This document shows positions 33,125-41,335 of a stretch of 58,786 bases of DNA, piece by piece (the stretch's first letter is position 1; each line of letters starts with the position of its first letter). The notes beneath the pieces are model-generated. The model did no database searches. It worked only from the letters and a program-made list of their open reading frames with translations, and was not told the DNA's origin. Source of the DNA: Streptococcus sp. (lineage in GTDB: Bacteria > Bacillota > Bacilli > Lactobacillales > Streptococcaceae); contig JAUMZW010000010.1 of NCBI GenBank assembly GCA_030527925.1, forward strand, positions 1 through 58,786. Direction: 5' to 3'. The translations under genes were made by a program, and so were the position numbers.

Positions 33125-33159
33125 TTGCAGTCTTTATAAATTTCCATTAAGATAAAGAT
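33125..33159 (+). promoter_or_regulatory. Leaderless promoter of queG
   Basis: TTGCAG (33125-33130), 17-bp spacer, TAAGAT (33148-33153), 6 nt, then ATG at 33160. No ribosome binding site. Confidence 0.65.
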
Positions 33160-34284
33160 ATGGAAATAAAAAGTGAGATTCAGCGTTTAGCAAAGGAAAT
33201 TGGGATATCAAAAATTGGATTTACCACGGCTGATGATTTTGCTTATTTAGAAAAATCTTTACGCTTGGGTGTTGAAGAAGGTAGAACTACTGGATTTGAA
33301 CATAAGAACATTGAAGAAAGGATAAAACCAAAACTTTCTTTAGCATCAGCAAAAACAATTATTTCAATTGCTGTTGCATATCCTAATAAATTACCCAAAA
33401 ACCCATCTAGAACACAGTATAAAAGAGGTAAAATAACACCTAACTCTTGGGGATTAGATTATCATTATGTCTTGCAGGATAAACTTAAAAAATTGTCAGA
33501 AGGAATTGAAAAATTATGTGAGGATTTTCCTCTGGAACATAAAGCAATGGTCGATACTGGAGCATTAGTTGATACGGCTGTTGCTAGGAGATCTGGGATT
33601 GGATTTATTGGAAAAAATGGTTTAGTGATATCAAAAGAGTTTGGTTCGTATATGTATCTAGGTGAGTTAATTACGAATCTGGAAATTGAACCAGATGAGC
33701 CTGTTGACTATGATTGTGGAGATTGCACGCGCTGTCTAGATGCATGTCCTACCTCTTGTTTGATTGGTGATGGAACTATGAATGCAAGGAAATGCTTATC
33801 ATTCCAAACACAGGATAAAGGAATGATGGACATGGAATTTCGTCGAAAAATTAAGACGGTAATTTATGGCTGTGATATCTGTCAAATCTGTTGTCCATAT
33901 AATAAGGGGATTGATAATCCACTTGCTAGTGACATTGACCCAGAGTTAGCTCATCCTGAGTTAATTCCTTTTTTAGAGTTATCAAACAAATCTTTTAAGG
34001 AAAAATTCGGAATGATAGCAGGAAGTTGGAGAGGAAAAAATATTTTACAAAGAAATGCTATCATTGCTTTGGCTAATGGTCATGATAAAACAGCAATTGT
34101 TAAATTAATGGAAATTATTGATAAAAATAATAACCCCATTCACACAGCTACAGCTATTTGGGCTCTCGGTGAAATTATAAAGAAACCTAATGACGATATG
34201 CTAGCTTTTATAGAAGATATCAATTATAAAGATGATTTTATTGAAGAAGAGCGTCAGTTAGTTTTGAAGCAATGGCAAAGCTAA
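33160..34284 (+). CDS. queG: Epoxyqueuosine reductase QueG
   Basis: 374 residues. Reduces epoxyqueuosine to queuosine in tRNA, the last step of the pathway, using a cobamide and two 4Fe-4S clusters. The N-terminal DUF1730 region ends with MVDTGALVDTAVARRSGIGFIGKNG, containing the catalytic Asp; two cluster motifs follow, CGDCTRCLDACPT and CDICQICCPYN; the C-terminus is HEAT-like (IIALANGHDKTAIVKLMEI). It has a leaderless-type promoter and is followed directly by the prfB promoter. It fits functionally with queT at 12511. Confidence 0.94.
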   Translation: MEIKSEIQRLAKEIGISKIGFTTADDFAYLEKSLRLGVEEGRTTGFEHKNIEERIKPKLSLASAKTIISIAVAYPNKLPKNPSRTQYKRGKITPNSWGLDYHYVLQDKLKKLSEGIEKLCEDFPLEHKAMVDTGALVDTAVARRSGIGFIGKNGLVISKEFGSYMYLGELITNLEIEPDEPVDYDCGDCTRCLDACPTSCLIGDGTMNARKCLSFQTQDKGMMDMEFRRKIKTVIYGCDICQICCPYNKGIDNPLASDIDPELAHPELIPFLELSNKSFKEKFGMIAGSWRGKNILQRNAIIALANGHDKTAIVKLMEIIDKNNNPIHTATAIWALGEIIKKPNDDMLAFIEDINYKDDFIEEERQLVLKQWQS

Positions 34285-34292
34285 AAAATTTA

Positions 34293-34301
34293 TGATAGAA
34301 T
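34293..34301 (+). promoter_or_regulatory. prfB promoter, extended -10
   Basis: TGATAGAAT just after the queG stop; start near 34308, 22 nt before the prfB ATG. The -35 is poor. Confidence 0.55.
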
Positions 34302-34329
34302 AAAGAGATAAGTAAAAAGAGGTATCGAA

Positions 34330-35428
34330 ATGGAAATTGCAGAAATTCGTCAAATAATAAGTGAAAATGAAGATAAAATAATGAGTTTTAGGAGGTCTCT
34401 TTGACTTAGAGAGACTTGAAGAAGACATTGCTATATTAGAAAACAAAATGTCTGAACCAGATTTTTGGAATGACAATATTGCAGCTCAAAAAACGTCTCA
34501 AGAACTAAATGAACTAAAGCAGACTTATGAAACATTTCATAAAATGGAAGAGTTATCTGAAGAATCGAATTTACTTCTTGAGATGATTTCAGAGGATGAT
34601 TCTTTGAAAGAAGAACTTGAAGAAGTATTGGATAATTTGAAGAAAATAATATCAACATATGAGATGAATCTCTTATTATCTGAACCTTACGACCATAACA
34701 ATGCTATTCTTGAAATCCATCCTGGATCAGGAGGAACAGAAGCTCAAGACTGGGGAGATATGCTTCTTAGGATGTATACACGTTTTGGTAATAGTAAGGG
34801 GTTTAAAGTTGAGGTTTTAGATTATCAAGCTGGTGATGAAGCAGGAATCAAATCAGTGACATTATCTTTTGAAGGACCGAATGCTTATGGTATTTTAAAA
34901 TCAGAAATGGGTGTGCATCGTCTGGTACGTATTTCACCTTTTGATTCTGCAAAAAGAAGACATACATCGTTTGCTTCTGTTGAGGTTATGCCAGAGTTGG
35001 ATGATACGATTGAAGTAGAAATCAGAGATGATGACATTAAGATGGATACGTTTAGATCAGGTGGTGCTGGAGGACAAAACGTCAATAAAGTTTCGACAGG
35101 TGTTAGACTAACCCATATTCCAACAGGTATTGTGGTGGCTTCTACTGTTGACCGTACTCAATATGGAAATAGAGATAGAGCTATGAAAATGCTTCAAGCT
35201 AAACTTTACCAAATGGAGCAAGAAAAGAAAGCGCAAGAAGTGAGTGATTTGAAAGGTGATAAAAAAGAAATCACCTGGGGAAGTCAAATAAGGTCTTATG
35301 TTTTTACGCCTTATACCATGGTAAAAGACCACCGTACCAATTTTGAGATGGCTCAAGTTGACAAAGTTATGGATGGCGAAATTGATGGTTTTATCGATGC
35401 CTATTTAAAATGGCGAATTGAAAATTAG
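34330..35428 (+). CDS. prfB: Peptide chain release factor 2, programmed +1 frameshift
   Basis: RF2 recognises UGA and UAA and triggers peptide release. The first 24 codons ([12 protein letters not shown] to FRRSL) end at CTT TGA (34399-34404) preceded by AGGAGG, the internal Shine-Dalgarno site that drives the shift. Skipping base 34402 joins the frame at GAC TTA GAG (DLERLEED) and gives 365 residues, the normal RF2 length. The tripeptide SPF ([15 protein letters not shown]) and the catalytic GGQ ([13 protein letters not shown]) are intact. Low RF2 favours shifting at the UGA, an autoregulatory loop. Coordinates are join(34330..34401,34403..35428). Confidence 0.95.
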
Positions 35429-35441
35429 AAAAAGGAGAAGT

Positions 35442-36134
35442 ATGTCTTTAATTGAATTGAGAGATGTTACTAAGAAGTACCATCGTTCGACAACGGCTTT
35501 ACGAGGTATTAATTTATCCGTAAACCAAGGAGAGTTTGTTTATATTGTTGGTCCGTCAGGAGCGGGTAAATCATCCTTTATTAAATTGCTTTATAGAGAA
35601 GAAAAGCTAACTTCAGGTGCCTTGAAGGTTGGTAAGTTTGACTTAAATAAAATGAAGAAAAAAGATGTTCCTATTTTAAGAAGGAGCATTGGTGTAGTCT
35701 TCCAAGATTATAAACTGTTGCCTCAACGAACAGTTTATGAAAATGTTGCATTTGCGATGCAAGTTATTGGTGAAAGACCAAAAAATATTAAAAGAAGAGT
35801 TCCGGAAGTTTTAGAGTTAGTTGGATTAAAACACAAGATGAGATCTTTTCCTGACCAATTATCTGGTGGTGAACAACAACGTGTGGCAATTGCTAGAGCT
35901 ATAGTAAACAATCCGAAACTTTTAATCGCAGATGAACCAACAGGGAATTTGGATCCTGAAATTTCAATGGAGATTATGCAAGTCTTAGAACGTATTAATT
36001 TCCAAGGAACAACTGTTTTAATGGCAACACACAACAGTCAAATTGTCAATACATTTAGACACCGTGTTATTGCAATTGAAAATGGAAAAATTGTTCGTGA
36101 TGAAGAAGAAGGAGAATACGGCTATAATGATTAG
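35442..36134 (+). CDS. ftsE: Cell division ATP-binding protein FtsE
   Basis: 230-residue ABC ATPase that works with FtsX to control peptidoglycan hydrolases (PcsB in streptococci) at the septum. Walker A GPSGAGKS at 37-44, signature LSGGEQQRVAIARA, Walker B LLIADEPTG. I start at the ATG at 35442 with AAAGGAG in front, not at an upstream frame opening inside prfB. The 3' end overlaps ftsX by 8 bp. Confidence 0.95.
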   Translation: MSLIELRDVTKKYHRSTTALRGINLSVNQGEFVYIVGPSGAGKSSFIKLLYREEKLTSGALKVGKFDLNKMKKKDVPILRRSIGVVFQDYKLLPQRTVYENVAFAMQVIGERPKNIKRRVPEVLELVGLKHKMRSFPDQLSGGEQQRVAIARAIVNNPKLLIADEPTGNLDPEISMEIMQVLERINFQGTTVLMATHNSQIVNTFRHRVIAIENGKIVRDEEEGEYGYND

Positions 36135-37056
36135 AAATTTTTTCAGACATTTTTGGGATTCAATCAAGAGTTTAAAACGAAATTTTTGGATGAGTTTAAT
36201 CTCTACAAGTATGATAACCTTCATTTTGACTTTGGTTGCATTGTTTTCGATGGTTCTTATGAATACACAACGTATTGCTGAAGGTATTGAGAAAAATATC
36301 AAAGTTAACGTTTATTTAGTAGAGGGCTCAGTAGATCCAGCAGAAACGGTTATTAATTCGGATGGACAAAAAGTAGTTAATGAAAATTACCACAAACTTT
36401 ACGATAAAATTAAAAAAATGAATAGGGTTTCTTCAATCACTTATTCAAACAAAGATGAGCAATTAAAACAATTGCAAGCTACTTATGGTGATGATTGGAA
36501 GTTATTTGCTGAGGATCCTAATGCCATTTTAGATGTCTATGTAATTGAAACAAAAGAGCCTAGTGATGTTAAGACAGTTGCTAAAGAAATTAAAACGTTT
36601 GAAGGTGTAGAAGATGTAAATTATGGCGGCTCTAATACAGATGTTATCTTTAAAACCTCTAATTTCATTAAGATATGGGGCTTTATAGCAACTGGAGTAT
36701 TAATTTTAATTGCTATATTCTTGATCTCAAATACAATTAAATTAACTATTCTATCAAGAAAACGTGATATTGAGATTATGCGTTTAGTAGGAGCTAAAAA
36801 CTCATATATTAGAGGACCATTCTTCTTCGAGGGAGCTTGGGTTGGTATGATTGGGGCCATTTTACCATCGCTTATGATTTATTTTTTGTATCATTATTTA
36901 TACAAAACATTTAATCCAGGATTGGTATCTCAAGGCTTAACTCTCTATCCAACAACTATATTTATACCTGTTGTTATCGCTGCCTTATTTGCAATAGGAA
37001 TATTAATAGGTGCGATGGGTTCTGTATTATCAATGAGACGATACTTAAAATTTTAA
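36127..37056 (+). CDS. ftsX: Cell division protein FtsX
   Basis: 309 residues: a cytoplasmic N-terminus (MIRNFFRHFWDSIKSLKRNFW), the first membrane helix (about residues 24-46), a large extracellular loop with an alternating acidic pattern that in pneumococcus binds PcsB, then three helices with SRKRDIEIMRLVGAKNSYIRGPF, the FtsX/MacB signature. It starts at the ATG at 36127 inside the end of ftsE. The pair converts ATP hydrolysis into activation of a wall hydrolase outside the cell. Confidence 0.95.
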   Translation: MIRNFFRHFWDSIKSLKRNFWMSLISTSMITFILTLVALFSMVLMNTQRIAEGIEKNIKVNVYLVEGSVDPAETVINSDGQKVVNENYHKLYDKIKKMNRVSSITYSNKDEQLKQLQATYGDDWKLFAEDPNAILDVYVIETKEPSDVKTVAKEIKTFEGVEDVNYGGSNTDVIFKTSNFIKIWGFIATGVLILIAIFLISNTIKLTILSRKRDIEIMRLVGAKNSYIRGPFFFEGAWVGMIGAILPSLMIYFLYHYLYKTFNPGLVSQGLTLYPTTIFIPVVIAALFAIGILIGAMGSVLSMRRYLKF

Positions 37057-37086
37057 AAAAGAAAACAGCGATGTTTTCTTTTTTTA
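37055..37086 (+). terminator. ftsEX terminator
   Basis: 13-bp stem AAAAAAGAAAACA (37055-37067) with TGTTTTCTTTTTT (37072-37084), loop GCGA. Confidence 0.85.
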
Positions 37087-37160
37087 TATTGTTGAATTGT
37101 AATGTTACTCTGTTTGATATTTGATAAAATAAGATAAGAAAAATAAAGTGAGGGATTATT

Positions 37161-38699
37161 ATGAAAGGAACAAAAACAGACTTTCATTTTTCAATTAGTT
37201 CTATTATGGGATTTGTTTGGAGAGGAATTCTAGTAGGTATTGTTTCTGGCAGTATTGTTAGCCTATTTAGGTTGATGATAGAGCATTTATTTGAGTTCGT
37301 GCTAGAATGCTACAAGAACGCGCATCAAAGACCGATATATCTTATTTTAATTGCTCTTTTAGGAGTATTATCTTCCGTTTTTGTTGGCTATTTAATTAAA
37401 TCAGATTCTAATATAAAAGGTTCAGGCATTCCACATGTTGAAGGTGAACTGAAGGGAATTTTACACCCTAGTTGGTGGAGTGTTTTGTGGAAAAAATTTT
37501 TGGGTGGGATTTTATCGATTTCTATGGGACAAATGTTAGGTAGAGAAGGACCTAGCATACAATTAGGTGCAATGGGGGCTAAGGGAGTAGCCAGATATCT
37601 AAAAGCATCTAGAATGGAAAGAAGAGTGCTTATTGCCAGTGGAGCAGCTGCAGGGCTTTCTGCAGCATTTAATGCACCAATTGCGGGATTATTATTTGTT
37701 GTTGAAGAGATTTACCATCATTTTTCACGTTTAATATGGATTACAGCACTTGTTGCCAGTCTAGTTGCAAATTTTATTTCTTTAAATATTTTTGGTCTAT
37801 CTCCTGTACTGGCTTTATCTCAAAATTTACCAACCTTAGCTTTGAATTATTATTGGATATTATTGGTATTAGGAGTATTTTTAGGCATAATGGGATTTTT
37901 ATATGAAAAAACAATACTAAACTTTAATCTCATTTATGAAAAATGTTTTGAGTGGTTTCCATTTTCTCCATTTTTTTATGGCGTCATTCCAGCAATCTTA
38001 ATTATTCCAGTCGGTTACTTTCTTCCTCAATTATTAGGAGGTGGTAATCGGTTAATAACATCACTTCCAAATGCTTATTATGGTATTTTAACAATTTTTA
38101 TTTTTTTTATTATTCGTTATCTTGGGAGTATGATAAGTTATAGTAGTGGTTTACCTGGTGGTATCTTTTTACCTATTTTGACATTAGGTTCCCTTGCTGG
38201 TGTATTTTTTGCTCGAGTGATGGTAGGGTTGGGTCTTTTATCACAAGACTTGTTACCATTATTTATTGTTTTAGGAATGTCCGGTTATTTTGGTGCTATC
38301 TCTAAAGCGCCTTTAACAGCAATGATTTTGGTAACTGAGATGGTTGGTGATTTGAGACAGTTGATGGTAATCGCAGTTGTAACTTTAGTTGCTTATATTG
38401 TAATGGATGTTTTAAAAGGTGAACCCATATATGAAGCAATGCTTGAAAAGATGAAACACTCTAGAAAAGATGACATTGACCAACCAACCTTGATTGAATT
38501 AGTCGTTTCTGATAAAATAGCTGGAAAAGTTGTTAAAGATCTAAAACTACCTAAGAATGTTTTAATTACCACACAAGTTATTAATCAAAAATCTCAAGTT
38601 GTTTATGGGAATACACGCCTAAAAGCAGGGGCAACGATTTTTGTTGTGGTTACTGAATCTCAAGTTAGTATCATTAGAAGGTTATTAATGTCGTCATAG
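37161..38699 (+). CDS. ClC-family chloride transporter with C-terminal RCK-like domain
   Basis: 512 residues. The membrane part carries the ClC anion-pore motifs GSGIPHVEG (87-95), GREGPSIQ (127-134, with gating Glu129), AAFNAPIAG and GGIFLPILTLGS. The gating glutamate suggests a chloride/proton exchanger rather than a channel. The last 75 residues (LIELVVSDKIAGKVVKDLKLP onward) look like a TrkA-C ligand-binding domain. GTGAGGG precedes the ATG. It leads a three-gene unit with the EIIC-like and DUF915-like genes, gaps of 10 bp and an 8-bp overlap. Confidence 0.92.
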   Translation: MKGTKTDFHFSISSIMGFVWRGILVGIVSGSIVSLFRLMIEHLFEFVLECYKNAHQRPIYLILIALLGVLSSVFVGYLIKSDSNIKGSGIPHVEGELKGILHPSWWSVLWKKFLGGILSISMGQMLGREGPSIQLGAMGAKGVARYLKASRMERRVLIASGAAAGLSAAFNAPIAGLLFVVEEIYHHFSRLIWITALVASLVANFISLNIFGLSPVLALSQNLPTLALNYYWILLVLGVFLGIMGFLYEKTILNFNLIYEKCFEWFPFSPFFYGVIPAILIIPVGYFLPQLLGGGNRLITSLPNAYYGILTIFIFFIIRYLGSMISYSSGLPGGIFLPILTLGSLAGVFFARVMVGLGLLSQDLLPLFIVLGMSGYFGAISKAPLTAMILVTEMVGDLRQLMVIAVVTLVAYIVMDVLKGEPIYEAMLEKMKHSRKDDIDQPTLIELVVSDKIAGKVVKDLKLPKNVLITTQVINQKSQVVYGNTRLKAGATIFVVVTESQVSIIRRLLMSS

Positions 38700-38709
38700 A
38701 AAGGTTATA

Positions 38710-40002
38710 ATGAAAAAACGTCTTTTAAACATTATTGAACATTCCTATCAAAAAAAATGGATAATTATTACTGATAATACATTGCGTTCGCTATTTCCGT
38801 TTGTCTTAATTTTAACTAGTGTACAAGTTTTAGATAGTTCTTTTTTTGCGGAATTTGGTTTTTTAAAAATGATTTTATATCCAGAACAGTGGTTTCCTTT
38901 TTACCAACAAGTTGGCCATTTTTTAGCTCAATTTTCAAGTTTTAGAACAGGAATATTAGGCTGGTTAGCAGCATATTTTGGTGCTACTTATACAATGAGG
39001 TATTATGGATTACGAGATCAAATGATCAGTGTCTCAGCTATCTTGTTTTACCAAATTTTTTATGCACAAGGCTTAACAACGAGTTTGAATATAAATACAT
39101 TTTCAGAATTATCATTTATTGGTTCAGCCAACTTATTGATTGGTTTTTTAATAGGTTTTTTCATTGGACATATCGGTTATCTCAGTTATTATAAGTTTTC
39201 ATTATCTTATCTTTCCAAAAAAGAAATTAATAAAATGCTCATTAGGCAGTTCCAACTATTGATAACGGTTATCATTATAGCAGTTTCTTTTAATGGTATA
39301 ATGACAGTTTTACGTAAATTTGGTATTTATCAGTGGTTATATAACATTATTACCCAATTTTTAGCTAGTTTCCCCGACTATGTTTTTACTTTTTTTGTAA
39401 CCATAACACATAGTCTATTGGCCTTAATAGGTTTTAGTTTTCCCTTTTTTTCACAGGGTTTTGATGATACTACAGCTGTTGAGAACCTAAATATAGCACT
39501 TTCATCAAATAATCTCTACCAATTACCTCATAGATGGACAGTTATGACCTTATACCAAAGTTATGGTATTGTAGGTGGTGTTGGTAATCTACTTGCTATT
39601 TTAGTAATCATTATAGTATTTTCACGACACATAAAAATGAAACAGATCAGTTATTTGAGTTTTTTTCCCTCGTTTTTTGGGAATGGGATTTCTGCTATGA
39701 CTGGCTTACCTATAATTTTTAATATAGTTTATCTTATTCCATTTTTTATAACCCCTTTAATTAATGAACTTATTGCTGGGGTCTGTATTTATTTACGATT
39801 GGTTCCCCTTTCTGCTTTTCCAGTACCTTTTGGGACACCTGGTATATTTTATGCTTTCATTGCAACAGGAGGCAGTTTTCGTACGTTAGCATTGGTAATA
39901 ATGTTATTAATATTAGATATTATCATCTATTTCCCATTTGTACGTTATCATGAAATGTTGCTAATTCGTTATGAAAAGAGACGAGAGGTGTTATATGACT
40001 AA
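38710..40002 (+). CDS. PTS EIIC (lactose/cellobiose)-like membrane protein, orphan
   Basis: 430 residues with about ten membrane helices. The C-terminal third follows the CelB/LacE EIIC pattern: GLPIIFNIVYLIPFFITPLINELIAG, then PVPFGTPGIFYAFIATGGSFRTLALVIMLLILDIIIYFP in outline. The sugar-binding NEP motif that normally precedes GLPI is replaced (NGISAMTGLPI), and no EIIA or EIIB gene is nearby. It may have lost phosphotransfer and kept transport or sensing. Its end overlaps the next gene by 8 bp. The assignment to the EIIC fold is good; the activity is unknown. Confidence 0.8.
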   Translation: MKKRLLNIIEHSYQKKWIIITDNTLRSLFPFVLILTSVQVLDSSFFAEFGFLKMILYPEQWFPFYQQVGHFLAQFSSFRTGILGWLAAYFGATYTMRYYGLRDQMISVSAILFYQIFYAQGLTTSLNINTFSELSFIGSANLLIGFLIGFFIGHIGYLSYYKFSLSYLSKKEINKMLIRQFQLLITVIIIAVSFNGIMTVLRKFGIYQWLYNIITQFLASFPDYVFTFFVTITHSLLALIGFSFPFFSQGFDDTTAVENLNIALSSNNLYQLPHRWTVMTLYQSYGIVGGVGNLLAILVIIIVFSRHIKMKQISYLSFFPSFFGNGISAMTGLPIIFNIVYLIPFFITPLINELIAGVCIYLRLVPLSAFPVPFGTPGIFYAFIATGGSFRTLALVIMLLILDIIIYFPFVRYHEMLLIRYEKRREVLYD

Positions 40003-40849
40003 AAATAATAAACGCTTTATCTTTATTTTTATATTACTGGTAATTGGGTTAGGGGTTGGCTCCTTTTTTTGGACAAGAAGTAGTATTAAAAGTTTGAAAA
40101 AGCATGCTAATTCTAGATTATCTCCTGTTATTATGATTCCAGGTAGTTCAGCAACTGAAAATCGTTTTGATAGTCTCGTTAAAAAAATTAACGAAACGAC
40201 TAATGCTAATCATAGTCTATTGAAGGTTAAAGTTTATAATAATGGTAAAATAACTTTTCGTGGTAAGATTAGGGCGCATGATTATGAACCTATTATTGTA
40301 GTTGGATTTGAAAATAATAAGGACGGTTATAATAATATAAAAAAACAGGCAAAAATGTTTAATCAAGCCTTTATAGCTCTTCAAAATAAATACAGTTTTA
40401 ATAGTTTTAAAGGAATCGCTCATTCTAATGGGGGCCTTATTTATACTGCTTTTTTAGAAAATTACTTTTATGACTATGAAGATTATGTCACAATAAAAAA
40501 ATTAATGACGATTGGTACCCCTTATAATTTTAATGAAAAAAACATCAATAATCGTTCGGAAATGCTAGCAGATTTTATTAAACATAGGAGTGATATTCCA
40601 TCAAATCTAATCGTTTATTCATTGGCTGGGACTATCACTTATGATTCTGATGAATTGGTTCCAGATTCTAGTGTATCCGCTGGGAAATATATTTATCAAA
40701 AGCAAGTTGAACATTATACTGAAATCACAGTAACAGGAGAGGATGCGCAACATTCTGACTTACCTACCAACGATGAAGTCATTAGTTTGATTGATAAGTA
40801 TATTCTTGATACAACTAATAGAGGTCAAAATCGTAACACTCAAAACTAA
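39995..40849 (+). CDS. Membrane-anchored alpha/beta hydrolase, DUF915-like
   Basis: 284 residues starting at the ATG at 39995, with GAGAGG upstream. A membrane anchor (about residues 8-26, FIFIFILLVIGLGVGSFFW) is followed by an extracellular alpha/beta hydrolase domain: the strand PVIMIPGSSATENRF, the nucleophile elbow IAHSNGGL (probable Ser in a variant GxSxG), and a late Asp/His region (DSDELVPDSS and ITVTGEDAQHSDLP). The layout fits DUF915, lipase- or esterase-like proteins on the surface of Lactobacillales. Substrate unknown. Confidence 0.85.
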   Translation: MTKNNKRFIFIFILLVIGLGVGSFFWTRSSIKSLKKHANSRLSPVIMIPGSSATENRFDSLVKKINETTNANHSLLKVKVYNNGKITFRGKIRAHDYEPIIVVGFENNKDGYNNIKKQAKMFNQAFIALQNKYSFNSFKGIAHSNGGLIYTAFLENYFYDYEDYVTIKKLMTIGTPYNFNEKNINNRSEMLADFIKHRSDIPSNLIVYSLAGTITYDSDELVPDSSVSAGKYIYQKQVEHYTEITVTGEDAQHSDLPTNDEVISLIDKYILDTTNRGQNRNTQN

Positions 40850-40879
40850 AAGGTCTGACCGAAAACCACATTTGTCTGA

Positions 40880-41262
40880 TATAGTGTGTAACCTATAATT
40901 AGGCAGAAGAGGTGAGGAAATTCGTCTCATCTTTTATCGTGTTCAAAACGATGTAAACCCAGTTTTAAAAGTTTTAACATCTAAAGGTATTGTATTTGAA
41001 TCTTTAAGTTTACTGATAGAGTAAGGTTAACAATAGTATTTGTGAGATAATTTTATAGTCAATGAGAGCATTTAAAATGGGTGTAAAGGTGTAATTGCTA
41101 TAAGAGATTCATACAAGGTTAGTTCAAAGTTTTCTTTTAAAGGTTAAAGCCTAAAAATCGGTAAAATTACTGGTAATCTTTTAATTTAGAAATAAATTTG
41201 ACTATTTTGTTAAGCTTCTCTCTAAGTGTGAGAGTGTTTCTAAAAATAAAAAGTGTTTGAAT
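40880..41262 (-). pseudogene. Heavily decayed ISL3-family transposase remnant
   Basis: This stretch has no open reading frame but aligns along its length with the end of the element at 600-1040: CCTATAATTA with a following AGGC, TTCGTCT, GTGTTCAAAACGATGTA, GAGTAAGGTTAA, CTCTAAGTGTGAGAGTG. Many small indels and stops show it is much older than the copy at 619. Same strand. It fills the 486-bp gap between the hydrolase gene and clpL; the last 70 bp hold the clpL terminator. Confidence 0.7.
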
Positions 41263-41290
41263 ATATTTTTTTGCGAGAATTTTTGTGTAT

Positions 41291-41328
41291 AAAAAAGCTT
41301 AGGTTCAATTAAGAGTCTAAGCTTTTTT
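41291..41328 (-). terminator. clpL terminator
   Basis: 12-bp stem AAAAAAGCTTAG (41291-41302) with CTAAGCTTTTTT (41317-41328), 14-nt loop; the T run lies downstream on the minus strand. Confidence 0.8.
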
Positions 41329-41335
41329 CATTATA

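Noticed and set aside
34402..34404. In-frame stop near the start of prfB read as a pseudogene
   Set aside because: It is the programmed frameshift site of RF2, with the internal AGGAGG element and a correct continuation in the +1 frame.
36043..36126. Longer ftsX start at 36043
   Set aside because: Inside ftsE and not matching the conserved FtsX N-terminus; the ATG at 36127 gives the usual 309 residues.
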